A DNA stretch of 64,000 nt from assembly GCA_035559535.1 (NCBI GenBank), contig DATMBG010000032.1, positions 83,040-147,039 on the forward strand. Reading direction: 5' to 3'. This DNA comes from Candidatus Limnocylindrales bacterium (GTDB lineage Bacteria > Moduliflexota > Moduliflexia > Moduliflexales > JAUQPW01). How positions within the stretch are numbered: position 1 is the stretch's first letter; every line of letters begins with the position of its first letter. A program made the translations under genes and the position numbers. The notes under the pieces were generated by a model. The model saw only the letters and a program-made list of their open reading frames with translations. It was not told where the DNA came from and made no database searches. Of the stretch, positions 53,694 through 61,421 are shown in pieces.

Positions 53694-53778
53694 GCTGAAT
53701 TACTCTCATTTTGTTCCATGGAAAGTAAATCTGTATTTTTTATGTAAAATACTAAATTTACAGGGATTAGCTTTCTTC

Positions 53779-53807
53779 AGCTTAGGATAATTCGAAAAAA
53801 CTGTCAA
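53779..53807 (-). promoter_or_regulatory. Candidate promoter of the pil operon
   Basis: On the minus strand, TTGACA (53807-53802) is followed after 17 bases by TAAGCT (53784-53779), a perfect -35 with a weak -10. It lies about 85 bases upstream of the pilB start. Confidence 0.4.
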
Positions 53808-53880
53808 GGAAAAAATCTGAAGAAGTCCCACCTATTAGCAATTTAACCCCTGACACTAACAGTCTATGAATGACCCGGGG

Positions 53881-54777
53881 TTAGGAGGAAGGGTGGGGTT
53901 GGGTTTTCCATCTGTTATGAACCCAAAACCACTGATCGGGGTATCGACGAATATACTCCTCTAAAACTTGGGTCATAGTGGCCGTGTTTAGCCGGATATC
54001 CCGTTGAATATCTCCTGTTCGTTGCAATGGGACCTCTTTCTCAATATAAAGGGTATGTTCATCCAATCCAGTTCTGATGATAAACATAGGCACAATGGGT
54101 GCCTGATATTTTAAAGCCAGCAGAGCGACCACCGGGGTGGTACAGGCCGGTTTACCGAAAAAATCTACAAACACCCCGGCCTCTTTAGAGGTATTCTGAT
54201 CTATCAAGATGCCCAGGGATTCTTTATTTTTTAAGACCTTCATCATATCCCTGAGGCTTTTTCTACTTGTTAAGAGGGTATGTCCGAAGCGAGTTCGAAG
54301 GGCGGAGGCCCATTGATCCAGAAGGGGATTATCCAAAGGTCGTACAACCAGGGTTGCAAAATACCCATGTGCAGCCAGAGCCGCCGCCATCAGTTCCCAA
54401 TTCCCAAAATGACCCGTATAAACGATAACCCCACGGCCTTTATCCCGTGCCTTTAAATAGTTTTCCAGGCCTATGAGGGTTACTTTTGTTTTAAGATAAG
54501 TTTTATCGAGTTTTGAAAGACGGATTGTCTCTATCAGGGATTTACCCAGATTCCGACAGGCAGACCGGGCAATAGCGGACCGTTCTGAGGGAGAGTACGT
54601 GGTTCCAAAGGCAATCTCCAGGTTTTTTAAGGCAATCTGTCTCCGCCGCCTACCCAACGCATAGAATATTTCCCCCAGAAACTCTCCCATCTTTAAAGAA
54701 AGCGTAGGGGGAAGATAATAAAAACCTCGGGTAAGGCTATAAATCAAGAGGAATTCTATATAGTGCCTGATGCGCAT
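53881..54777 (-). CDS. lpxL: Lipid A biosynthesis acyltransferase, LpxL/HtrB family
   Basis: This 298-residue enzyme has the acyltransferase motif GHFGNWEL (HxxxxE) near residue 122 and a positively charged FATLVVRPLDNPLLD segment, with an N-terminal membrane anchor. It adds a secondary acyl chain to lipid A. LpxL and LpxM cannot be told apart by eye. It follows lpxK by 33 bases. Confidence 0.88.
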   Translation of the reverse strand: MRIRHYIEFLLIYSLTRGFYYLPPTLSLKMGEFLGEIFYALGRRRRQIALKNLEIAFGTTYSPSERSAIARSACRNLGKSLIETIRLSKLDKTYLKTKVTLIGLENYLKARDKGRGVIVYTGHFGNWELMAAALAAHGYFATLVVRPLDNPLLDQWASALRTRFGHTLLTSRKSLRDMMKVLKNKESLGILIDQNTSKEAGVFVDFFGKPACTTPVVALLALKYQAPIVPMFIIRTGLDEHTLYIEKEVPLQRTGDIQRDIRLNTATMTQVLEEYIRRYPDQWFWVHNRWKTQPHPSS

Positions 54778-54810
54778 TTTTCTTTCGATTTTAGAAAATT
54801 GACTTTCCCT

Positions 54811-55920
54811 CTACCAATTTAATCGATTGATTAAAAATTGCTGAAACTCCTCATTTCCCTGGATTTGTAATCGAATACTCAGCACATAGAATAGATCGGT
54901 CCGGGGTTTGAATCCTTCCATACGGACCTCATCTTTTTCTGTTGTTATGACATAATCTACCTGAAGTGTCAAAGCTAAATCTTCGATCCTTTTCAATTCC
55001 CTTACAGAATAGGGATGGTGATCCGGGAATTCCAGGAAACGGAGGGGTGAGAGACCCACTTTTCTCAAAGAATTGAGGAAAGAGGAAGGGTTTCCAATTC
55101 CTGAGAAGGCAAGAATTTTTCGGGCCGTTGGGGAAGGTAACTTTACTTCCAGGGAATCTTGAAATTTTCTGAGGGTCGAAGGCTGGTAAAAGCCAGTCCA
55201 GATAGGGGCATGGGGATTTAAAGCCCGAAGGGTGTGACGGAGTTCTTCAACGGAGCTTACCTCGTCGCTCCGGGTTATTAAAAACAGATCGGCTCGACTT
55301 AAATTTTTAACAGGTTCCCTTAAAAATCCCCTGGGAATCAGAGATCCTCCTCCAAAAGGGTTGGTGGCATCTATCAAAACAATATCCAGATCCCGTTCTA
55401 ATTGGAGATGTTGAAAGCCATCATCCAGGATGAAGGCATCGAGATGAAAATTTTTAAGGGCTTCCCTGCCGGCCTCGAATCGATTCGGTCCTATCATAAC
55501 CGGCGTCTCTTTTAGTTTACGGGCCAGCATAGCTGGTTCATCTCCGATTTTTCGAAAGGAAGTTTTGGAGTCTCCTATAGAAATGCCCTTGAGTCGTCGA
55601 CCATAACCCCTGCTTAAAATGGCCGTTTTTTTACCCAGGGTAGAAAAAACATGGACCAGGACCTCCACAAGGGGAGTTTTTCCGGTCCCCCCAAGGGTTA
55701 TATTTCCTACACTAATTACCTTGCAGGGGAGCCTTTGGCTTTTTAAAAAGCGGGTTTTATACAAAAGAGCCCGCCCCTGGATCAGGAATTTGTAAACCCA
55801 GGAGAGAAAGGTAAGGAAATAAAGAAAAACTTGAACCGGGAATCCCGGAGAAGGGGCCTTGAGAATAGAAAAGTATCTCGTCAATAGAAACTTCCTGATC
55901 TTCCAGAACACGAACGACAT
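54811..55920 (-). CDS. lpxK: Tetraacyldisaccharide 4'-kinase
   Basis: This 369-residue kinase has an N-terminal membrane-associated helix (about 28-50), the P-loop SVGNITLGGTGKTPLVE near residue 70, ILSRGYGRR and LDDGFQHLQLERDLDIVLID. It phosphorylates the lipid A disaccharide at the 4' position. It lies 8 bases downstream of an unknown exported protein gene and upstream of the LpxL-type gene. Confidence 0.93.
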   Translation of the reverse strand: MSFVFWKIRKFLLTRYFSILKAPSPGFPVQVFLYFLTFLSWVYKFLIQGRALLYKTRFLKSQRLPCKVISVGNITLGGTGKTPLVEVLVHVFSTLGKKTAILSRGYGRRLKGISIGDSKTSFRKIGDEPAMLARKLKETPVMIGPNRFEAGREALKNFHLDAFILDDGFQHLQLERDLDIVLIDATNPFGGGSLIPRGFLREPVKNLSRADLFLITRSDEVSSVEELRHTLRALNPHAPIWTGFYQPSTLRKFQDSLEVKLPSPTARKILAFSGIGNPSSFLNSLRKVGLSPLRFLEFPDHHPYSVRELKRIEDLALTLQVDYVITTEKDEVRMEGFKPRTDLFYVLSIRLQIQGNEEFQQFLINRLNW

Positions 55921-55928
55921 AACCCCGA

Positions 55929-56681
55929 TTAAATATGTCCATCCTGGTAGGAGTCTCCCATACTACTTTCCATTAATTTTAAAAGCTGTTCTTTGGTAAC
56001 CTGTTTGCGTTCCCTCATCACATACTGGCCGTATTCCCATTTGTAAATTCCCAGCATATATTCGCTCCAGTGGTAGCGACTGGCTGATAAAATCTCTACA
56101 TTTCCATCCTTATCCAGGTCACTCAGCCAGATACCCTCATCGGCCGTTAAAAACTCTGTCAAGTACTGGGGATTGTTATACCTGAAACGAGTAAAGTATT
56201 CTCCGTTGAGGGTTTTGTAGGTCTTTCCATCAAATAAAACTGCATCCAGGTAGGTTCGATGGGCTCCGGAGGTTGTAAAGAGCATGATTTCGAGAACTCC
56301 TTCTGGATTCAGACCCTTTATGAAAAGATTTTCATAATTTTTTCCAAAGGTCGGAACCTTCCAGACCCAAAACAAATGAAACTTTCCTCTTCTCACTTCG
56401 CTGCGCCGTAAAGCCCCCCACCAAATCTGACCAGTAGAATCCCTTAGGGTTTGCAGTTGCTTAAAAACTACGATGATATCCCGGTTAACAAAATCTACCT
56501 GTTCCAGAACGGAGTTAGGAGGAAGAAATGCTTGAATGGCCGATGAGTCCGGTGAAGATTGGCCCCAGGCTATGGGAGCTCCTGGTAGGATGAAAAGTCC
56601 CTTTTCAGATCCCTGATCCGGATAAATAGATAACAAAATGCCGGTAATCGCAATATAAAGAAAAGCTTTGTGTACTTCCAT
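55929..56681 (-). CDS. Unknown exported protein upstream of lpxK
   Basis: I do not recognise this 250-residue protein. It has an N-terminal hydrophobic segment (about 5-22) and possibly a second (about 28-42), so export or anchoring is likely. A DLDKDGNVEIL motif near 198 resembles the calcium-binding loops of FG-GAP/VCBS repeats. Aromatic and Gly/Asn-rich stretches suggest beta structure. Its 8-base spacing from lpxK suggests a role in the envelope. Confidence 0.6.
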   Translation of the reverse strand: MEVHKAFLYIAITGILLSIYPDQGSEKGLFILPGAPIAWGQSSPDSSAIQAFLPPNSVLEQVDFVNRDIIVVFKQLQTLRDSTGQIWWGALRRSEVRRGKFHLFWVWKVPTFGKNYENLFIKGLNPEGVLEIMLFTTSGAHRTYLDAVLFDGKTYKTLNGEYFTRFRYNNPQYLTEFLTADEGIWLSDLDKDGNVEILSASRYHWSEYMLGIYKWEYGQYVMRERKQVTKEQLLKLMESSMGDSYQDGHI

Positions 56682-56779
56682 AGATCTATACGGCAGGGGT
56701 CAGCTTCTTAAAACTGTCCCACCCGGGACGGTGATCTGTTACCGGGTTGGATCCGGGTTCCAGGTCACCTCCACGAAGA

Positions 56780-57502
56780 TTAAAAGAAGAAAAGAAATCC
56801 GAAGTTGATATTAAACCCACCCAAATCCAAGTCGGTCATCGGTGTATCTGCGGTGACGATGTGGTACTGGACTTCACCCATAAAAGCGGTCCCGGGGCTT
56901 ATGGGAGCAACAAATCCCCCTAAAAAGTGGAACCCAACTTCGGTTCCGTTATCCACCTCCGGGGAAAGGAGAGGAACGGTCGAACCGACTACAGAAGTTT
57001 TATCCACATTCCAGGGATAGAGTCCGATTCCACTTCCCAGATAAGGTTTGAAGGAAACTCCAGAGAAAACATATTTGAGGGAAAGCAGAATCGGAACAAT
57101 GGTTAATTTGATATCAGAAGGAGCCAGGGAGGGGGGGGGCGTCGTACTTCCTTTGTAATATCCGATACTGGGCGTTAGATATAAGTTAGGGGCCAGGCTC
57201 AAATCCAATTCTGCTCCAAAAAAAATATCGTTAAAATCACTCTTATCAAGACCCTGAAACCCTTCATCTGCACTGGGGATGAAATAACCGAGTTTAAGAC
57301 CCAGTGCGTTTGGAAGTTGAGTCCTTCGCGGATAACGTGGATAGCGAGGAGGTTGGAGAGAGTCCGGTTTACTCAAATCCAGGGGGGGTATTTCTTGTAC
57401 AGTCTGTGGATTTTGTTTTTGGATCGGCTGCTGGGCTAAAGAATAAGTCGAGGAAAAAATAAATCCAAAAAGAACAAGGAAGATAAATAACTGTTTTTTC
57501 AT
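56780..57502 (-). CDS. Small outer-membrane beta-barrel protein
   Basis: This 240-residue protein has a signal peptide (residues 1-23, ending SLAQQP) and a Pro/Gln-rich segment (about 24-65). About eight amphipathic strands follow, beginning NALGLKLGYFIPSADEG and ending FNINFGFLFFF*, with a terminal aromatic residue. This is the pattern of OmpX/OmpW-type or similar eight-strand barrels. The function is unknown. Confidence 0.7.
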   Translation of the reverse strand: MKKQLFIFLVLFGFIFSSTYSLAQQPIQKQNPQTVQEIPPLDLSKPDSLQPPRYPRYPRRTQLPNALGLKLGYFIPSADEGFQGLDKSDFNDIFFGAELDLSLAPNLYLTPSIGYYKGSTTPPPSLAPSDIKLTIVPILLSLKYVFSGVSFKPYLGSGIGLYPWNVDKTSVVGSTVPLLSPEVDNGTEVGFHFLGGFVAPISPGTAFMGEVQYHIVTADTPMTDLDLGGFNINFGFLFFF

Positions 57503-57809
57503 AGATCTTCTGCAGCTAAAACCCTTAATGACAGCCAGGGAAAAGCTGCTTTCTTGATAGGTTCACTTCCAAGATACCGATTAAAAAGATCAGTTCATTT
57601 TTCGTTTTCTATTGATTTCCCCATAACTGATCTATAATATAAATCATGTATATTTCCTTTGCACGGGGAATACCTTCTAGGAAAAGAATAAATTAAAGGG
57701 GTGAAAAAATAGAAGAAAAAGAAAAGAATGGAGAGATTGAGGGAATAAGCCCTGTCCTTTCATTCTTCTTCCATTCTTTGGTTTGTTTTTTTCCTTAAAT
57801 AAGAAGCCT
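57503..57809. other. 307-base gap between divergent genes
   Basis: It holds TATAAT at about 57632 with a poorly placed -35 (candidate promoter, weak) and an inverted repeat at 57723-57780 (AAAGAATGGA with its complement). The repeat's right arm lies about 30 bases before the start of the Rho-N-like gene. Nothing else is recognised. Confidence 0.4.
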
Positions 57810-58139
57810 ATGGATGCCAAACAGCTTGAAAGAATGACCATCCTCGAGCTCCGGGAGGAGGCCCGTAAGTTTCCGGATATTCAAGGAGTCAGTGGAATGA
57901 AAAAAGAGGATTTGCTTAGAATTCTCAAGGAGAAATACGGAATTAAGGATACGGGGCCCAAGGAAGATCTGGCTTATAAACAGCAACTTAAAGCAAAAAT
58001 TCGGAAACTTAAAGCTGAGAGGGATCAGGCACTTCAAGCCAAAGATGCGGCAAAGGTGAAACAGTTAAGAAAGTTAATTAAGCGGCTAAAACGAAAAACA
58101 AGAAAAATTGCGGAAAAAACAAAGGCTACTGCCGCCTAA
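57810..58139 (+). CDS. Small basic protein with Rho N-terminal-like domain
   Basis: This 109-residue protein starts at ATG 57810; an upstream in-frame TTG region adds 9 residues without homology. Residues 1-40 (LERMTILELREEARKF, SGMKKEDLLRILKEKYG) match the helical Rho_N/SAP-like fold. The rest is a lysine-rich coiled coil ending TKATAA. Such small proteins may bind RNA or DNA. It has no clear operon partner. Confidence 0.65.
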   Translation: MDAKQLERMTILELREEARKFPDIQGVSGMKKEDLLRILKEKYGIKDTGPKEDLAYKQQLKAKIRKLKAERDQALQAKDAAKVKQLRKLIKRLKRKTRKIAEKTKATAA

Positions 58140-58590
58140 GGGGAAGGAATAGAACCGGAAGATGAAGCTGGGTTCAGATTCTGTTTGCAGGTGATTCAGG
58201 GTCTCATACTTTACGTTTTAAATTTGCCAGGCAGTTTATGGGGTAGGGGGGGGATAGCCCCGGAGGTTTTTAAAGATTCTGTATCCATGAAGTAAGTGAA
58301 AGAAGAAATACTTCTCCTGCCCCCTCCAAGGGGGATTTAGTGAGGAGTAAGGTTTTGTGAGTCCCCCTTTGAGGGGGCAGAGGAGCATTTAAAGAGAAAA
58401 AGATTACACCTACCAAAAGGATACCGACTTGTCTTTAAATGTTTCACGGGATGTAGGGCTAACTTTTGCCAGATATAAACCTATTTTTTTTTGCCTATTC
58501 TTAACAACTTATATGATAGGGAAAAACACGTTGCTATCCGCGCGATGCGCAATTCATTGCACTTTTCTAACCTTCTGAGTGAAGAGGTTT
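58140..58590. other. 451-base gap between convergent genes
   Basis: It holds the palindromic repeat at 58314-58385 and unremarkable sequence either side. No coding frame or RNA gene is credible. Confidence 0.5.
58314..58385. repeat. Nested palindrome with C5/G5 blocks
   Basis: Arms at 58314-58335 and 58362-58385 are complementary with one mismatch and a 2-base bulge. Each arm is itself a palindrome (CCCCCTCCAAGGGGG, CCCCCTTTGAGGGGG). This cruciform-like layout resembles REP or MITE-derived elements and could also terminate the converging genes. Confidence 0.7.
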
Positions 58591-58752
58591 TCAATCCCCC
58601 CACTCTTCTTCCTCTTCAAGAGCAATATCCAATTCAAGTGGTACATCGCTGATAACTTCCAACTCAATGCCACATTCCGGGCAATAGACGATATCGCCCT
58701 TTTCTACATCGGACATATTGATTTCTGCTTCGCATTGTGGACAGATAGCCAT
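58591..58752 (-). CDS. LysW-like zinc-ribbon amino-group carrier protein
   Basis: This 53-residue protein starts at ATG 58752 behind a perfect AGGAGGT site. It shows the LysW pattern: MAICPQCEAEI, then GDIVYCPECGIELEVISD (zinc cysteines 4, 7, 24 and 27), a PLELD segment and an acidic C-terminal EEEEEWGD. LysW carries the growing lysine or arginine precursor on the side chain of its last residue, normally Glu in EDWGE. Here the last residue is Asp. No LysX/ArgX or lysine genes are nearby. It lies 34 bases after ruvX and is probably co-transcribed with it. Confidence 0.85.
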   Translation of the reverse strand: MAICPQCEAEINMSDVEKGDIVYCPECGIELEVISDVPLELDIALEEEEEWGD

Positions 58753-58786
58753 ATTTCTACCTCCTTTTTCGAACTTTTCAGATATT

Positions 58787-59224
58787 TTAATTTGCCGGAT
58801 CTAACTTCCCCATCTTTTTAAAATCCAGATAACCTTGCAAAATAAGGGCCGCAGCGATTTTATCGACAACCTTTTTTCTTTTTTTAGGGTGAACTTCGGC
58901 TTCTTCCAGCACACGATCCGCAGCTATTGTCGTAAGTCGCTCGTCCCAGGTTCGTACAGGCAGTTTAAAATACTTTTTCAGTCTTGCTATAAAGTTAAGT
59001 ATTTCCTCTGCCTGCTCTCCTAAAGAATTATTCATGTTTCGAGGAAGTCCCACTACAATTTCACCTATCTGATATCGATCTATTACATGGGATAAAGCCT
59101 GAAAATCCTTCTTTAAACTTTTTCTCTGAATAGTTCCTACTCCTTGAGCCGTTAAATGTAATACATCACTTACGGCTATCCCAATGGTCTTGCTTCCAAC
59201 ATCCAGTCCTAAAATTCTATATAT
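58787..59224 (-). CDS. ruvX: Holliday junction resolvase-like RuvX/YqgF
   Basis: Reading from codon ATA 59224 gives about 145 residues: IYRILGLDVGSKTIGIAVSD, GEIVVGLPRNMN, KLPVRTWDERLTTIAAD and KKVVDKIAAALILQGYL, the complete YqgF fold with its acidic catalytic residues. No ATG, GTG or TTG lies between the upstream in-frame TAG (about 59242) and the conserved N-terminus; ATA 59224 or ATT 59215 would have to serve. AAGGAG lies just upstream. RuvX is implicated in 16S rRNA 5' processing or junction resolution. Confidence 0.85.
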   Translation of the reverse strand: MYRILGLDVGSKTIGIAVSDVLHLTAQGVGTIQRKSLKKDFQALSHVIDRYQIGEIVVGLPRNMNNSLGEQAEEILNFIARLKKYFKLPVRTWDERLTTIAADRVLEEAEVHPKKRKKVVDKIAAALILQGYLDFKKMGKLDPAN

Positions 59225-59414
59225 GTTCTCCTTAATCTTCTAAACCTCCCTCTTTCTCCGACTGTCTGGGCAAGGGTCTTTAGCGATGAATTAAGTTAAA
59301 CCTGAGTCCTCGATTTGTCAAGGCTTTTTAAGCATTGGAAGATTTATGGCTTCAAGAAACCTGGCATAAATTTTTGAACTATCTTAGGTTAAGTCTACAA
59401 TTCTAAGAACCCTT

Positions 59415-61409
59415 TTATTTTAGCCGTAAAAAGGAATCAGGAAAGAAAGTCTTCTGAGATTGTAATTGAGAAGTTCCGGTTGGAAAGGTGTAGCGATATA
59501 ATCCGTTTCCTGCCGTTCCTACATAGATAGTCTCTGAATTTACTACATGGACGGTCATAGTTTCAATTTCCCTGTCAGGTCCAAAATCTAATCTTACTTT
59601 TTCCCAGGTTAAGCCATCGTCTTGACTTCGGTAGATCTGATGGCCTGTCTCTTCCACTACATAAAGAACCCCTGGAGAGATAGGATCGACGGCGATCCTT
59701 TTAATACCCGGGTTATCGGATCGGATGGGAATGGCTTTCCATTCAAATCCACCGTTTGAGCTTTTAAACAACCCCTTTGAAGTCCCCACAAAAAGGACCT
59801 GAGGATCATCGGGTTTTAGAGCCACAGCCTGTATTTTCTGGTTTCCGAGAACCCTGGTAGGTAATTTCTTCCACTTGAGTCCGCCATCCAGGCTTCGATA
59901 GAGACCACCTCCTGTACCGGCGTAGAGGATTTTTGGATTTAGCGGGTTTATTTCTATGGCATACAGGCGTTTTCCTTGCAGTTCGAGTTGTGACCATTCT
60001 TTTCCTCCTGACGTGCTTTTAAACAACCCGTGCGGAGTTCCAGCATAGACAACTTCAGATTGGTAAGGGTCTACCGCCAGGGTTGTAATCCGCTCCCGGC
60101 CTAAAATTCCAGGACTTTTAGTCCAGCTTTCTCCACCGTTGGTAGTTTTAAACACACCGGCCCAGGTTCCGGCGTAGATGGTCGAAGGATTCAGCAGATT
60201 CGTAGCCAGGACTTCAACATTGAAGTTAGTGAGACCCCGGGTCATTTTTTTCCAATGGATACCCCCATCTTTACTCTGGAAAACGCCACCGAAATTCCTT
60301 CCGTTCAAGGTTCCCACATAAATAATTTGAGGATTATGGGGGCTCTGAATCAGGGTTCGAATATGGGTATTGGTAATACCCCGGTTTGTTTCCATCCAGG
60401 TGAGACCTCCATCTTCGCTTTTAATAACAGCCCCATTTTCAATCCCTACATATATTTTTTTGTTATTGCGGGGATGAATTACAATAGACCAGACGATAAG
60501 GGAGTCTTCGGTGATCAATTGCCAGGTAGCCCCGGCATCGGTACTCTTAAAGAGTCCTCCTACGGTCCCGGCATAAAGGACTTTAGGATCCTGGGGATCC
60601 AAGGCAATGGACTGAACCCGAATAGTGGTAAGTCCTTCTTTTTTAGAAAATTTCCTCCATACTTTTCCCCCATTGGGGGTTTTAAAGATCCCGTTGCAGG
60701 TAGCTGCATAGAGGGTATTTGGAGACCTGGTATCTATAAGTAGAGAAAAAACATCCGAGTCCAGATCCATCCCAACCGGGATAAGGGACCAGCTTATCCC
60801 GCCATTGGTACTTTTATAAACCCGCCGCCAACTTCCGGCATATAGGATCTGGGGGTTTTCAGGGTCGATGGCCAGGGATTCGATATGGATATTCTCCAGT
60901 CCTCGATTCGAACAAACCCAGGTAATCCCCGCATCGGTACTCTTATAAACCCCATTCAAAGTTCCGGCATACATAATATCTGGAAGAGAGGGATCGAAAG
61001 CCAATACGCGGACATCTACATTCTGAAGGCCGGATCCAATCCGCTTCCAGGTCTTTCCAGCATCCGGACTCTTAAAGAGCCCTCCCTTATTCCATAACCC
61101 CCAGGTCCCTGCATAGATAATTTTAGGATTCCAGGGATGAAGGACCAGGGTCTTAATGGCAATACCCTTTTCGCCCAGGCCGGGTTGGAGTCTCACCCAC
61201 CATTTCCCTTCATTTTCACTTTTATAAATTTGTCCATCATTGGTTCCAGCATAGAGGATATGGGGATTCTTAGGATCCAAAGCCAGGGCAGTTACATCAC
61301 CACCAAAAGGCCCTAAAGCGATCCACTCGTCGGCTCCTGGTTTAGAAAAACCATCAGAAGAAAGGTAAAAGACCCACAGAAAAGAAATAAGAATTATTCG
61401 TATGGTCAT
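59415..61409 (-). CDS. Exported beta-propeller protein with 13 Asp-box (BNR) repeats
   Basis: This 664-residue protein has a signal peptide (residues about 1-23). It then consists of repeats of about 45 residues, each with an ILYAGT-type strand and an Asp-box such as KSTDAGITW, KSTNGGISW, KSEDGGLTW or KSSNGGFEW. I count 13 Asp-boxes, enough for one or two six- to ten-bladed propellers as in Vps10/sortilin and Ycf48-like proteins. The catalytic residues of sialidases are not evident. It starts 12 bases after the OmpA-like gene, so the two are co-expressed. It probably binds a ligand or assembly partner in the periplasm or at the surface. Confidence 0.82.
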   Translation of the reverse strand: MTIRIILISFLWVFYLSSDGFSKPGADEWIALGPFGGDVTALALDPKNPHILYAGTNDGQIYKSENEGKWWVRLQPGLGEKGIAIKTLVLHPWNPKIIYAGTWGLWNKGGLFKSPDAGKTWKRIGSGLQNVDVRVLAFDPSLPDIMYAGTLNGVYKSTDAGITWVCSNRGLENIHIESLAIDPENPQILYAGSWRRVYKSTNGGISWSLIPVGMDLDSDVFSLLIDTRSPNTLYAATCNGIFKTPNGGKVWRKFSKKEGLTTIRVQSIALDPQDPKVLYAGTVGGLFKSTDAGATWQLITEDSLIVWSIVIHPRNNKKIYVGIENGAVIKSEDGGLTWMETNRGITNTHIRTLIQSPHNPQIIYVGTLNGRNFGGVFQSKDGGIHWKKMTRGLTNFNVEVLATNLLNPSTIYAGTWAGVFKTTNGGESWTKSPGILGRERITTLAVDPYQSEVVYAGTPHGLFKSTSGGKEWSQLELQGKRLYAIEINPLNPKILYAGTGGGLYRSLDGGLKWKKLPTRVLGNQKIQAVALKPDDPQVLFVGTSKGLFKSSNGGFEWKAIPIRSDNPGIKRIAVDPISPGVLYVVEETGHQIYRSQDDGLTWEKVRLDFGPDREIETMTVHVVNSETIYVGTAGNGLYRYTFPTGTSQLQSQKTFFPDSFLRLK

Positions 61410-61421
61410 GGCCTAATGGGC

